DNA of 64,000 nucleotides from Notamacropus eugenii (GCF_028372415.1 NC_092873.1:348401390-348465389); one strand, 5' to 3'; positions 1 to 11,060 are shown, numbered from the stretch's first letter. A program made the numbers and translations. Notes: generated by a model not told the origin, from the letters alone.

Positions 1-50
1 AAGGAAGAGAAAAGGAAGGAAGATAAAACAAGGAAAGAAAGAAGAGAAAA
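1..50. repeat. Purine-rich low-complexity tract
   Basis: The first 50 bases are almost only A and G (AAGG/GAAA-like units), a degenerate purine tract cut by the window edge. Confidence 0.7.
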
Positions 51-460
51 TTTATTAAATGCCCATTATGTGTCAGACACTCTGCTAAAGTGCTTTGCAA
101 ATACTATCTCATTGGATCTTCCCAACAAAGAAGGGAGAGGGCCAGCTAGGTGGCACTATGGATAGAGCGCCAGCTCTGGAGTCAGAAGGACCTGAGTTCA
201 AATCCATCCAAACACTTGTACCAGCTGTGTGACACTGAGCAAGTCACTGAACTCCAATTGACTCTCCCCCTTTCTCCCCTCCCCGACAAAAAAAAAAACC
301 CCAAAGGTGGGAGATATTTGCTGTTATTACCCTCTTTTTGCAGTTGAGGAACCTGCAGCAGACAGAGGTTAAGTGCCTTGTCTAGGGTTGCACACAGCCA
401 GAGTGTGACTTGAACTCAGAGCATCCTGCCTCCAGCCCTAATCACTCTCTCCACTGTAGT
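51..460 (-). mobile_element. MIR/THER1-type SINE, split by a younger SINE
   Basis: Reverse-complement CORE-SINE: 'atgtgtcagacactctgcta' and an 'atctcattggatcttc' block lie left, and 'ttgaggaacctgcag...gttaagtgccttg' lies right. A tRNA-headed SINE (139-303) interrupts it. Confidence 0.7.
139..303 (+). mobile_element. Short tRNA-headed SINE with A-tail
   Basis: The tRNA-like head 'ggccagctaggtggcac' is followed by 'gatagagcgccagctctgga', 'ctgagttcaaatcc' (B-box-like), a core 'agctgtgtgac' and a poly(A) tail near 288-299. Flanks 'aaagaagggagag' and 'aaaggtgggagat' look like a decayed target duplication. Confidence 0.75.
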
Positions 461-619
461 TTCTTGCTACAAAAGAGTAAAAAGAATGAGAGTTGACAAA
501 AGGCCAGTAGATTTGGCAATGGAGAAATTACTGATAACGGACTTTAATTGGCTAAATCTCTAGTGGGTAACACACTAAATAAGCTATATTTATAACCAAG
601 GGAGGAAAAGTAAGCTTCT

Positions 620-710
620 GTGAATAGGAATTGTTTCATTCGTTATATTTTTATCTTCAATGCCTGGCACGAGGTAGGTGTCTAATAAATATTAGCTGAT
701 TGATTGGTCA
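620..710 (+). mobile_element. L2 3' tail fragment
   Basis: Ends with 'tgcctggcac...taataaatattagctgattga', the usual end of L2-related elements. Confidence 0.5.
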
Positions 711-719
711 TGATTGAAC

Positions 720-1200
720 TCATTACCTCCAAGGTAGTACCTTCGTACTTTACAAGGAGACATAGCTCCTTTTTTCAGAAGTTTTTATTTGTCTCTAAGT
801 AAATTCTGCCTTTTAGCAATGTTCACCCATTAATCCCAGCTCTGCCCTCAGGAGTCAGCTCTTCAGATACTTAAGACAGCTCTAATTCCCCCATTAACTG
901 GACTCTTCACCAGGCTAAACATCCTCAGTTTCTCCCATCCATCAATCCTCTTATGGCAAGGTCTTGTCTGGGACTTCTCTCCTCTGGATGCACTCCAGTC
1001 TATGCATGGCCTTCCTAAAATCTGCCCAGAACTTAGTGAAACACTCCAACTGCGGTCTGGCCAGGCAGAGACTGTCACTTGGCTACTAGACACTCTCCCT
1101 CTTTAAAGACAACCTCAGATTGCATTAGCTTTCTAGGCATCCATGACCTACTGTTGGTTGATACAGGACTTCCAGTCTACCCCCCAACCCCACCCTCAGC
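720..1200 (-). mobile_element. CR1/L3-type LINE 3' region
   Basis: Reads as the reverse complement of a CR1-family 3' end: 'caggctaaacatcctcagtt', 'cactccagtctatgcatggc', 'cactccaactgcggtctggcc' and 'cattagctttctaggc' occur in the expected order. Confidence 0.65.
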
Positions 1201-1412
1201 AATGATCCTCAGGGAATAGTAGAAGTTGTGGGGAAATTTTGTTTAAAAGGCTCCCCAGATATCGCTGTGGTTCTCAGAGAAGGCCTATGGTTAAGCCACA
1301 GTGTTACCTGGCCAATCAGAGTCTTCTCTTTCTCAGAGAGACACTTCCACAGACCACCATGTATCCTATTATAACAGGGGTTTTCCTGGCACTTTTGAAA
1401 ACACACTGCACC

Positions 1413-1905
1413 AGAGATTCTTAATCTTTTTTTGTATGTATGTGTCACGAACTCTCTGCTAGTCTGATGAAACCTATGGACCCCTTCTCAGAAGACATTT
1501 CGTCTTTTTTCTTTCCTCTGTAGAAGTCTTTCAGTTTGAGATATTTTATTTTATTTTATTCTTCTAAAATGTTTTGGCTGATTTTTAAAAACTCACCATC
1601 ATTTCTTCTAGTATTCCTCCCCCCTTCCTCCCCTCTCAGAGGGCCATCTCATATAACAAATTGCATTTTTAAAGAGAAAAAGATGGAAAAAATCAGCCCA
1701 ACAGATCAGTACATGGGGAAAAGTCTGAAAATATGTATAACACTTGTGGGCTTCTCATCTCCGCTGGTAGGGCTGGAATTGTAGAAGAAGGCTTTTAAGC
1801 ACAATATCTAAAACACATAATATCCTAATGGCAACCAACGATATTGAAATAAAGTTAGCAAAATATATTTTTTAAAAGTTCTCAGCCCCAGGTTATAAAA
1901 GACTT
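1413..1905 (+). mobile_element. Non-autonomous hAT-like element, split by L1
   Basis: Left end 'gagattcttaatctttt' and right end 'ccccaggttataaaa' are imperfect inverted repeats. Internal landmarks are 'tctgatgaaacctatggacc' and 'ttgaaataaagttagcaaaa'. An L1 3' end (about 1560-1800) separates the halves. Related copies lie at 17095-17210 and 57690-57935. Confidence 0.55.
1560..1800 (-). mobile_element. L1 3'-UTR fragment
   Basis: Reverse complement of an older marsupial L1 3' end: pyrimidine-rich run, 'ctctcagagggccatctcat', 'ataacaaattgcatttttaa'. It matches fragments at 9772-10060 and 11085-11220. Confidence 0.6.
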
Positions 1906-1974
1906 GAAGATGAAAGCTTAAAGGAGCTGGATTTATCTGAAAAATAACAAGGCCCACTGAGGACTTTACTTCTA

Positions 1975-2110
1975 CATAAGCATGGTTTGATTTGAAAGGT
2001 GCCGGGAAAACTCCTGGTGTACGTACCATACAGTACTTACCTCTTGCTTTACAGGATACTCATGTTACCGAAACGCTTCAGGTCAACTGACTTCCCATAT
2101 ATCAAAATCC
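1975..2110 (-). other. Unassigned stretch with a strong minus-strand splice donor
   Basis: On the minus strand the sequence reads AGAG|GTAAGTAC across about 2037-2048, a near-consensus donor. The upstream minus-strand frame is open for some 15 codons and then stops just before the donor, so a coding exon is unlikely; a non-coding exon or chance remain. Confidence 0.15.
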
Positions 2111-2199
2111 TTGTTTCAATTTCATTCTAACTGGAGGTGAACAGTTTAAGATCATTGAAATATGAAACAGATGCCATTTGGGACGGTTAGTCCCAACAG

Positions 2200-2445
2200 C
2201 TAGTATTTACGTAGCACTTTAAGCTAAATAGTTTTGAGGTTTGTACAATGCTTGAAATGTGTTATCTCAGTTGATACTAACAAACAGCCCTGTGAAGTAG
2301 GTGCTATTATTATCCCAGTTTTACAGATGAAAACACTGAGACTTGTCCAGGGCCAACACAGGTGTTAAGGGTCTGAGGAATGATTTACCTTAAAATTTGC
2401 TTGACTCTGATATCAAGTATATTTAAAGCATCGTTCTATCCCAGT
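2200..2445 (-). mobile_element. MIR/THER1-type SINE
   Basis: 'taggtgctattattatccca' followed by 'ttttacagatgaaaacactg' is the reverse-complement CORE block; the tRNA-like head is degraded. Confidence 0.65.
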
Positions 2446-3089
2446 GGCGACAGAGGAAAAACAAGGCAATTCCTGTCTACTGGAGGAGATCATATAAAGA
2501 TTAGGTTATTTATGGAGGGACAAAGTAAAGAATAATAATCTGAACTGCTCTTTCTACTCAGTTCTACTCCAAAAAAACCTTTTGGTTTTCTAAGCTTGGT
2601 CTTTGTTACGACTTCTTAGGATTCCCATCTCTCCCTATGTTCTCTTCTAAACGTAGTCTTTCCTATTCCCTGGCAAACTTTCCTTTTTTTATTTTTTTTA
2701 ATTCTCTATCTCTAGAAACACCCATGCTAATTAAGTCTTTCTCTCCCTCCCTGGGCTTCCCCCTGAAGACAGTCTGGAACCACGGATATCTTGTCTCCAA
2801 GCCAGAAGTGGGAAGCTCTCCTCTGCCAGACTCTCACCAACTCCATCATAGAGGATCTAGCAATCATCCTCTTCATCAATGAGGAGAGCCTTATACAAGT
2901 GGTAGGATGTCACCCTACACTAGAAACTCCCATGCCCTACATGAGTTCCTTCATTGGAACTCCCCTCCCTGTGAGTGAGAGGTGGGAAAACCTATCTGAC
3001 TCACTTCACTAAGATCCTGCCCCCACCTCTCTAGGCCCCCTGGGCCTTTTTCCACATTGCTGAGCAACCCTAGCATGAGAACCCTGAAG

Positions 3090-3455
3090 TTACTAAGCTC
3101 CTTGAGGGTAAGGACTGTCTTTTGCCTCCTTATGTGTCCCCAACTTTAACTTAGCACAGTGCCTGGCACGTGCTGTTCTGTTGTGTTTGACTCACCATGA
3201 CCTCCTTTGGGGTTTTCTTGGCAAAGATACTGGAGTGGTTTGTTCTTTGCTTTTCCAGCTCATTTTACAGAAGAGGAAACTGAGGCAACTTGCCCAGAGT
3301 CACATAGCTAGGAAGTGTCCAAGGCTGGATTTGAACTCATGAAGACGAGTCTTCCTGATTCTAAGGCCAGTGCTCTATCCATTATCCCACCTGGCTCATA
3401 GATAGCACTAAATAAATGTTTCTTTTTGATTGTTAATTGATTGCTTGATTGATGT
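3090..3455 (+). mobile_element. L2 3' tail, split by a SINE
   Basis: 'agctccttgagggtaaggac' and 'cacagtgcctggcac' are on the left; 'agcactaaataaatgtttct' resumes at 3400 after the SINE at 3178-3396. Pyrimidine-rich sequence from about 2750 may belong to the same element. Confidence 0.6.
3178..3396 (-). mobile_element. MAR1/WSINE-like CORE-SINE
   Basis: Complete reverse-complement copy: 'ttttcttggcaaagatactg' tail, 'gaggaaactgaggcaacttg' core, tRNA-like head near 'tctatccattatcccacctg'. Confidence 0.8.
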
Positions 3456-3459
3456 TCCT

Positions 3460-4570
3460 ACAGGAACTGAGAGAAGTGACAAGAAAATGACATACCCTGG
3501 ACATTAGGTCAGGGGGGTACTTCTGGTCTGATCACCGATTTCCCTCCTCCTCTTCCTTTCATTTCACCGAAGACCTAGATCTCTCTTTCCAATGGCTGAT
3601 CAATTTCCTCTAGACTCTTGAGTCCAGAGAGTCATCTCTAGCCTTGTCTTTCCAAGAACTGTGATCCAGGTATATCCTTGTTCCCTCTCCCTCTGTTCCC
3701 TTTCTCATGCTCCCACAACCTCAAGTGAAACCACAAACCTTCCCTTTGTAAGAGTTTAATCCATACCAACCACAGGATTAAAATAGATAAGATCTGGGAG
3801 CTGGAAAGTCCCAATCAGAGTCTTCAAGGGAAACAGAAATTTGCACCTTTGGGTGGAGTAGCAGGAGGCCTGTGGCCTACCTCTAACTCCTCCACCCTGC
3901 TAGATCCAAGAGGATTATTGGCTGCAATGACATCTACTACCAAACACCAGTCTAGGGGCATAATGTTCTTTCAGGGTTTCAGGAGAAAAAAAAAAAGTTA
4001 CTTTTCTGATTCTCTCTGACACTCCCCAGACTAGAGTGATAGTTTAATTCTATCCAGTCATTCCCCCTCCCACCAAAGGCTTGTTACCTCAAAAACAATC
4101 ACAGATAGCTAACTTATTTGTCTGAGCAAGCAGTTAAACAGAAATTGGGGAAGTTATGTGGATTAAGGTATTCCACAGAATACACAACAGCAAATTGGCT
4201 TTTGAGCCAGAGAGATAAAATCTCAATTCAATAAAGGAGAGAACACCTCAGCAGAGATATCTGCTCTTAGCAGGTGCTGGGGAATCAAGTGGCACGCTGG
4301 GGATGAGGTAGCTATTTCCCCACATGTCTGTGGTTCTGGGGACTCCCATTAACTATTTTAAAATTGTGCTTCTTTTCTTCCCTGTTGATTTCTTGGACTC
4401 TAATTCTTTCCCCTGCTCTCTGTCCCCCAATCCAAAGTCAAAACTGTCACATATGCCATATATAACATCAAAGGATCAAAGGTTACTCAGACAATGAGAA
4501 GACATGTGCCTCTGGCTTTTTTATTTCTTTCCTGTCTCTACCCCTCCTTATTCCTCGTCTTCCTTCTCCT
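3460..4570. other. No recognisable feature
   Basis: Apparently single-copy AT-rich DNA. Short pyrimidine tracts occur, but I see no ORF, repeat signature or convincing exon on either strand. Confidence 0.4.
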
Positions 4571-4574
4571 CCTC

Positions 4575-4775
4575 CTTCTCTACTATGTGTCAGATGCTTT
4601 AAAAACATTAACTCTTTTTAACCTCATGACGCTGGGAGGTAGGCACTATTATTATCCCCATTTTACAGTTGATGAAACTGAGACAAACAGAGGTTAAGTG
4701 ACTTACCCAAGGTCGCATAGCCACTAAGTTTTGAAGCGATATAAACTCAGTTCATCCACTGAGCTGCCTATGTAC
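4575..4775 (-). mobile_element. MIR/THER1-type SINE
   Basis: 'ggtaggcactattattatcc' and 'gttaagtgacttacccaagg' identify a reverse-complement copy. Confidence 0.7.
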
Positions 4776-4799
4776 AATTAGTCAAGTCTGGTTGATTCT

Positions 4800-5050
4800 G
4801 CTTCATAAAAGCTCTCAGCTCCATCCCCTTCAGTCTATTCATCTAGCTACCACCCCAGTCCAGGTCTGTATTATCTCTTACTTGGACTATTACAGTGGCA
4901 TCCTAATTGATCTCCCAGTCTTGAGTCTCTCCCCCTTCAATCTATTTTCCACATCGTTTAGCTAAGTGATTTTCCTAATGCACAAGGCAGACTATATCAC
5001 TCCCTTGCTCAAGATCCTCCAAGGCTTCTAGAATAAAATGCAAACTCCTC
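4800..5050 (+). mobile_element. L2 ORF2 C-terminal fragment
   Basis: Translates to a decayed version of the L2 C-terminus (SYLDYYSGILIDLPVLSLSP, then KADYITPLLKILQ), matching the family pattern LDYCNSLL...SLSP...DHITPLL. Confidence 0.7.
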
Positions 5051-5440
5051 TGAGAGAAGGAAAAAACTCTCAGTCTTGTCAAAGACACAGCTGCTGCTGA
5101 CTTAATGGCACAGAATACTCACAACCAAGGGTTTGGTGTTCTGGGTGCCAAAGACCTTAGGCAGCATATAGTACAGTCTGGCACACAAGACCTCCCCAAA
5201 TTAAATAAATAACTAAATATAGGGGAAAAATAAAACAAGGAAACACAAATTCAAACACCATATTCAAAGACATGGATTACTCATATGCAACCTCCCCTCC
5301 CCCTCTCTATTCTTCTTTCCCTCCTCCTTCTAAGAAAACTAGCTGTGCAGAAACACCATAAAGAATCAAGCTTCTCTCTTTTTCTAGCATTTATTTGCTG
5401 TTTGTAAGCAGCCCCACCATGGAAGAGAGGTCCATAAGCT
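5050..5440. other. No recognisable feature
   Basis: Low-complexity-prone AT-rich sequence with no repeat or coding signature that I can name. Confidence 0.3.
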
Positions 5441-5444
5441 AATG

Positions 5445-5835
5445 CAGTCATAGACTTAGAGAAGGAAGGGAATTTAGAGACTCTGGGATCTGTTATGTCT
5501 GACTCCCTATGATCCCATTTGGGTTTTCTTGGCAAACATTCTGGAGTGTTTTGCCATTTCCTTCTCCATCCCAATTTATAGATGAGGAATCTGAGGCAAA
5601 CAGGGTGAAGTGACTTGCCCAGGATCACACAGCTAGGAAGTATCTGAGGCTGGATTTGAACTCACAAAGATGAGTCTTTCTGATTCCAAACCCAGTGGTC
5701 TATCCACTGGGCCACCTAACTAACTCACTCATTTTTCAGATGAAGGAACTGAAACCTAGAGATGCACAATGATTTGCCCAAGATCACATAGGTAGCAAGT
5801 GATGTATTCAGGTTGATGCCCTGCTTAGATACTGA
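5445..5835 (-). mobile_element. MIR-type SINE, split by a MAR1-like SINE
   Basis: 'tcatagacttagagaaggaa' lies left and 'cagatgaaggaactgaaacc' plus 'tgcccaagatcacat' right of the younger insertion at 5495-5722. Confidence 0.6.
5495..5722 (-). mobile_element. MAR1/WSINE-like CORE-SINE
   Basis: Full reverse-complement copy with 'tttgccatttccttctccat', 'aagtgacttgcccaggatca' and head 'tctatccactgggccaccta'. Confidence 0.8.
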
Positions 5836-5929
5836 CTTCCTTAATGAAGTGACATCATTTTGTTATTTAAAAAAATGAAATCAGGTTAAGTTGGCATTAA
5901 CCTATGACTAGTTCTTAGTGATGACCACT

Positions 5930-6070
5930 TCCCTTCCTAAGGACTCACAAACCATCTGTATAATAATTTATCCCACAATTGTGGCAGAGATTAATGTCAA
6001 GCTCAATTTATAGTGTTGGTTTTTTTTTTTAATTGACCTTTCCCCTTCCTTGTAAATAGGACATTTGCTT
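5930..6070 (-). mobile_element. Possible CR1/L3 fragment
   Basis: 'taataatttatcccacaatt...gtcaagctcaatttatag...ggacatttgc' resembles, at low identity, the reverse complement of CR1-type ORF2 DNA. Confidence 0.3.
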
Positions 6071-6389
6071 GTTTCTAGACCAGAGACCATGCCTGAATTT
6101 TAATCCTTTCACTTCCAGAACTGAGCCCCTCATGTCTTGTTTGTTTACTGACCTACTACATCAGTTTACTCCCTATTCCCTGGCCATCTTCTTGTCAGTC
6201 ACCTGCTGCATCCACACCATCCTTTACTCTCACCTTCTACATGGGCATATATTTACAGATGTCTCAAGTTTTGTAGCCCCCATCAAATCAGCTTTCTTGG
6301 AAGGGATTTGTCAATCTACTTCTTTAGGACCTCATTTATCATCCCAAAATGCCAAAGTGACCCTCCCTGGACATGACTCCATTATGTGT

Positions 6390-6515
6390 GTTGTCTGTTT
6401 CCCTGTCTTAGACTGTAAGAGGCAAGGACGGTCCCTTTTTGCATCTCCAATGTGTCTCTAGGCACAGTGCTTGACACATAGTTAAGTACTTAATAAATGT
6501 TTATTGATTGATGGA
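6390..6515 (+). mobile_element. L2 3' tail fragment
   Basis: 'cttagactgtaagaggcaag' through 'cttaataaatgtttattgat'. The 300 bases upstream may be more L2 but are not recognisable. Confidence 0.55.
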
Positions 6516-6519
6516 CTTT

Positions 6520-8390
6520 ATAAGAGTTCATTGATTCTAAATGGTATCAATGATGCTAACTGGCACCGGGCAATTACTATGGAGGGAACACACACTGGAA
6601 TGGGACTTGAGCCAAGATAAGGTTACCCCTAGAACTCAAAGTTTAGATTTAGCCGGCTGTGGGGACCCGCTTGTTAATGAGGAGAATGGGCCACAGAGCC
6701 CCTATTGATTCCACTGCCTTGTGTCCAGGAGCAGAGAAATGGGGATGGACAGCATGCAGCTGGTGGCTGCTTTCTGCCTGCGTTGCAGCTGCTGCCAATG
6801 TGGCTGAGCCACTGCACTGAGAAAGCAGAGCTGGAACAAAGCCTAGAGAGCTGGACTGGCTGCGGTCCAGTCTCTAGAGTGGAGATGGGGGCTAAGCCAC
6901 TGAAGTGGCAAGATAAACAAGTGACCAAAGAAAGAGAATGGTCTAGTAACTGCTGTGAGATCCAGCTTTCTCCTCCTGAGATCAGGCAAGAAGGTCTAAT
7001 CTCAATCCCCTGGGGCTTCCTTTATTTTCTTCCACTGTTTGCAGAGTGGATCCTAGCAGTTTCCAAGCAAGCAGTCCCTTCCTTTATCCCTTCCTCATGA
7101 TTTTCTTGTTGGGAGGAAACTGGAGATGGTAATCAGATAGGCAAAGGAGCTTCTTTAGTTTTACTATACTATTTCCCATAAAATGCACGTGACCATGGTA
7201 TGGATTTCTGTTGTAATATGAGTAGAGGGGCAAACTAGTCTCCAATTAGCTGTTATCCCCCATCCCAGGATGAAATAAAAAAAAGAATAAAGAATAAAAC
7301 TAAATGTAAACACAGGAGAGATGTTAATGTGTTTACAAGGTGTTAACCCTCTGCTTACTCTTTAGAGAAGAGAGAAGTTCTCTGAGAGAATTAGAAAGGA
7401 AGTGTATCATTAGATGGCAGAAGACAGGTCACGTCCCCAGGTCACCTTAAAAAAGATAGCTTGTAAACTCTGCAGTCAAGACTCGGGGCAACTTTGCGGA
7501 AGGGAACACCCTGCCGACAAATAAAGAGATAGTCAAGTTGAGGAACTTAAGGCAGGAAGCAGTTTTGGGACATCTGGCAGCAAAGAAGAGAGCTGATTAT
7601 AAATCCAATTGGCAATTGGGAGTCAAGCTACTTGAGAGGAATGAAACATGGGGGCCCAGCTGAGTGGCACACCAGCAGAGCTGCCCTGCCCAACGTGGGC
7701 GCAGCATGAGGACTCCATGATGAGAGAAAGGGTACACCTAGTAATGAGGATGTTTATTATCTTCACCATGGGCATTCACTTTAACGTATGCCTCACTGTC
7801 ACTGCACATTTGCAGTAGGGTACACCCCAGGTATACAGGAAGAACATTTTGAAGCTGTTCCTCTTAACATAGTCTTAGTAAATGCTGTTGCTCAGAGTTA
7901 ATTGTGTCTAATGGATGATTAATCAACAAAAGCTCACTCACTGGAGCTGATGAGTTCTGATTTTAAGAGTGAAGATCCACAGGTCATCCAAGAAACAATC
8001 AGAGTACTCACTTCCCTGGGACCCCAATCTATAAACCTATGAGAGCCAAATCAGGGAGGTTGCCCAAAGGGGATGCTACATATAAGTATAGGATGTCCAT
8101 CAGGAAAATCTCCTAGAAAAACAAAAGAATCAGAGGCTAGAGACCAACTGAGATTACCATAGTTTTAATATTTTAGAGAAATATTCATTTTTTCCCATAC
8201 TGAATCGAGGTCAGCATGTTTCCCCCACCTCCTCCCCTTCCAAGCTGAGACCACGTGAGTACAAGGAAATAGGAGGAAGAGACTCCAAGTGTTTATTACA
8301 AACAAGTGCACTCTGGTAAGCAGTAGGAATACGTAGCCTTTGGGAAACCAGCCTATTTGTACTGGATCCCCTCTATGGATAAAACCAGAT
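6520..8390. other. Mostly unassigned region
   Basis: No confident repeat or gene. A 131-codon plus-strand frame (6705-7100) shows no domain. 'ggttacccctagaac' at about 6624 recurs at 23598, hinting at an unnamed interspersed repeat. About 7400-8390 could be diverged LTR, but no LTR ends, primer-binding site or gag/pol remnants were found. Confidence 0.35.
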
Positions 8391-8399
8391 GGCAGGTTA

Positions 8400-8560
8400 C
8401 TTGAAGGTAGTGACACCTAGTGGCCAAATCATACACTCTTTTGCTGGTTAATGAATTAAGTGACAACCTGCTTTTTTGTAGACTTACAGTTAATGAATTA
8501 AGAGACAGGTTGCTTTTTTTTACAGAAAGTGGAAAAAAGCTAGGTCAGCACCTTATGTCC
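8400..8560. repeat. Unnamed repeat with an internal 42-bp tandem duplication
   Basis: The motif 'gttaatgaattaag' followed by 'gacaacctgctttttt' occurs twice here (from about 8438 and about 8490). A diverged copy lies at 27500-27600 ('gctggttaattaataaagtg'). Confidence 0.55.
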
Positions 8561-8639
8561 CTGGGACACTCAGCAAGTCCGCGGAGGCACCTGGCACCAC
8601 GGGTGCACTTACCTACCCTTTGCTTTTAATTATCTGTGT

Positions 8640-8925
8640 TCCACTTTTTTCCATTTGAAGATCATTCTCCCTGATAGCAAAGTGGGAGTTTATTAGTTCT
8701 GCCATCTCCAATGAACATTTCAGCAACTGCTCCAAATGAAGGGCCCACTCATTCTCCTTCCTACAAATGTAAATCAACCTTTTTATTGTCATCAACATTT
8801 CTGGCAGTGCCCTCGGTCCTTTGGATTTCCTGTAATTGTTCTTACAGGTCTCTGACCTTCCTTTGTAGTCATCCTTAGTTGTGTATCCTTCACAAAATCC
8901 TAGGACTGGAAAGGCCCTCAGGAGT
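8640..8925 (-). mobile_element. Possible CR1/L3 fragment
   Basis: Ends in 'aaaatcctaggactggaaag', like the terminal block of CR1-type elements in reverse; the rest is too diverged to place. Confidence 0.3.
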
Positions 8926-8955
8926 AATCCATGTAATCCGTCCAAAGTATATCTG

Positions 8956-9217
8956 AACAATAACCAACTTCCTTTAACTTTAAAGTAAACTGTGTTGATG
9001 TAAAATGCTGCCCACCTCTCGATAGAGAACTGATGGGCTCAGAGGGCAGATTGAAACATACTTTTCCCCTTTGTTTTCTTTACTATTTCTTTTTGGAACA
9101 TGGCTAACGTAGAAATATGTTTTGTATGACTTCATATTTATAATGAGTATCACATTTCTTGCCTTCTCAATGAGTGAGGGAGGGAGATTTTGGATCTGAA
9201 AATAAAAATAAAAATTT
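8956..9217 (+). mobile_element. L1 3'-UTR end
   Basis: Contains 'atagagaactgatgggctca', 'gaacatggctaacgtagaaa' and a terminal 'aaaataaaaataaaaat', matching older marsupial L1 3' ends. Confidence 0.6.
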
Positions 9218-9229
9218 TTTAAAGGAGCT

Positions 9230-9345
9230 TATAGTCTAAGGAAGGAGACCACACACAAACAACTATGTACAAACAATATGTAGACAAGATAAATTGGAGA
9301 TAATCAACATAGGGAAAACACTAACTTTGAGGGAGATGGGAGATG
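9230..9345 (-). mobile_element. L2-related fragment
   Basis: 'gagcttatagtctaaggaag' and a following 'caaacaactatg' block resemble the reverse complement of an L2 3' region. Confidence 0.4.
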
Positions 9346-9351
9346 TCTTCT

Positions 9352-9562
9352 TGTAGTTTGTTGTGTCTGTCTCTTTGCGATCCCAATACTGTCCATTGGG
9401 TTTTCTTAGCAAGGGTGCTGAAGTGGTTTGCCATTTCCTTCTCTAGTGGGTTAAAGAAAACAGAGGTTAAGTGACTTGCCCAGGGTCAGAGTTGAGGCCA
9501 AATTTGAACTCAGGTCTTCCTGACTCTGGGGCCAGTGCCCCATCCACTAATCTAATTGTTCC
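9352..9562 (-). mobile_element. MAR1/WSINE-like CORE-SINE
   Basis: 'ggtttgccatttccttctct', 'aagtgacttgcccagggtca' and 'tcttcctgactctggggcca' mark the reverse copy; part of the core is deleted. Confidence 0.75.
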
Positions 9563-9574
9563 CACTTCTTGTAG

Positions 9575-9770
9575 GTACATACAAGATATAGAAAGTAGAT
9601 GGGAAGTATTTCCATCACCTATAATAGTGCCTGGAAAATAGAAAGCATTTAATAAATGCTTGTTGATTACTTGATCTTTCCTAACTCTAGTCCCATGCTA
9701 CCCGATGCCTGCTGGACATTTCCAAGGAGATGCATAATAGACAGTTCAAATTCAACATGACCAACACTGA
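9575..9770 (+). mobile_element. L2 3' tail followed by a second L2 piece
   Basis: 'cataatagtgcctgg' style tail ending 'aataaatgcttgttgatta' to about 9675, then 'gacatttcc...aatagacagttcaaattc', which resembles internal L2 sequence. Confidence 0.45.
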
Positions 9771-9771
9771 A

Positions 9772-10060
9772 ATAATTTTTTTTAAGTTTGTATTGATGCC
9801 CTTTTTTTCCATTACTATAATGTTCCCCAGTATCCCTCTCTTCCCTCTTCCAGAGAGCCATCCCATGTAATGAATAGCATTTTTTAAGACTTAAAAAGAG
9901 GGGGAAAATCAATACAACCGAAAAAAGTAGAAAACAAAAAAGGAGTATATACATATATATCCTTTTAAAATCAGAGATCTGATCAACAGATGTGAACAGT
10001 TTAGAACAAATACAAATTGTTGAAAAACCATTACACTTTTTAATAATCAAAGAAATCATC
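9772..10060 (-). mobile_element. L1 3'-UTR fragment
   Basis: 'tttgtattgatgcccttttt', 'ccagagagccatcccatgta' and purine-rich continuation match other older L1 3' ends here. The 7SL pseudogene borders it on the right. Confidence 0.6.
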
Positions 10061-10358
10061 TTTTTTGAGACTAGGTCTCTGTATCTGATTTGGGCTCAAA
10101 GTGCACCAGCCATTTACCAGACTCATCACACTACTGATAGGCATGGGAGCTTTGACCTGCTCCATTTCTGACCTGTTTGCTGGTTTGCCTCACCTTACAT
10201 AGGATGTTGGGCCTCCATTCCTAGGGTTTCACCATATTGGCGTGGGACTTAGTTCAGACATGAGATTGACTTAGCCCACTGAAGCTCATCATTCCTGAGC
10301 TCAGGTGATCCACCAAGATCAACCTTCCAGTAGTAAGCATATACTACCATGCCAGGCC
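10061..10358 (-). pseudogene. RN7SL (pseudogene): 7SL (SRP) RNA retropseudogene, near full length
   Basis: Read on the minus strand this follows the whole signal recognition particle RNA. The reverse complement of the S domain is clear: 'cactactgat', 'catgggagctttgacctgct', 'ccatttctgacctg' and 'caccatattgg' occur in the right order, with 'ctgagctcaggtgatccacc' and 'accatgccaggc' at the 5' (Alu-domain) end. A T6 run at 10061-10066 is the A-tail in reverse. Length is about 291 bases against roughly 300 for a functional 7SL RNA. Flanks 'atcaaagaaat' (10046) and 'atcaaaagaaat' (10359) form an imperfect target duplication, which points to LINE-driven retroposition. Many substitutions and small indels make it non-functional. 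It differs from a 7SL-derived SINE because the central S domain is kept. Confidence 0.9.
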
Positions 10359-10439
10359 ATCAAAAGAAATGAAAATGAAAATGATTCTGAGGCATTTCTT
10401 TATCCTCAAAAAACTGGCCGAAATAGTTTAAAATGACCA

Positions 10440-11060
10440 AATTCAAAGAACAGGCACATAGTGGGTGGAATTATAAATTGGTGAAATCTTTTTAGAAAGT
10501 AATCTGGTAAACAGTCAATATATTGATTTGTTTCATTCAACTGTACTTATGTATTACAAGGAACGATTTTATTGGTGGGAATGTTTGGGTGGGGGAATCA
10601 TGGGTAAATGTTGATGATGTTTCAAAAAAAAGTGTCAGCAAAATATTTTTAAATTGACAAAATGTGGAATATAATGATAATGCCCTTCAGACCAGTGAGC
10701 CTACAACTAAGAATGTATAGGACATTACCCAGTTACTTTATTTCTAATAGCAAAACAACGTAGAATTAACGCATATGTTCAACAGTTCAACAGAAAATGG
10801 CTGAATTAGTCGTAGTCTCCATGTAAAGGAATATCATTGTCTCATGAGAAATAAGAAATAATTATTAAGAATACAAAGAAACATGGAAAAATTTACATGC
10901 AGCACCACAGAGTCAAGAAAGCAAAATCAAAACACTATGATACGTAAAAGTAACAGCAAAAAAAATCTGATATATATGTGAAAGAAAAAATCAGAAGGGC
11001 ACAAAAAAGCAAATGAGATACTGTTATTATCTGGTAAAAATTAATATACATATTCTTTAA
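10440..11060 (+). mobile_element. L1 3' end including ORF2 C-terminus, decayed
   Basis: 'gtggaattataaattggtga', 'aatggctgaattagt' and 'gaaataagaaataattatta' follow the order of marsupial L1 ORF2 end and 3' UTR; heavily mutated. Confidence 0.5.

Noticed and set aside
6705-7100. 131-codon plus-strand frame
   Set aside because: No motif, no splice or promoter context, and composition like the surroundings.
7425-7446. Two AGGTCA half sites, considered as a nuclear-receptor element
   Set aside because: Spacing is not a standard DR1-DR5 arrangement, and half sites are common by chance.
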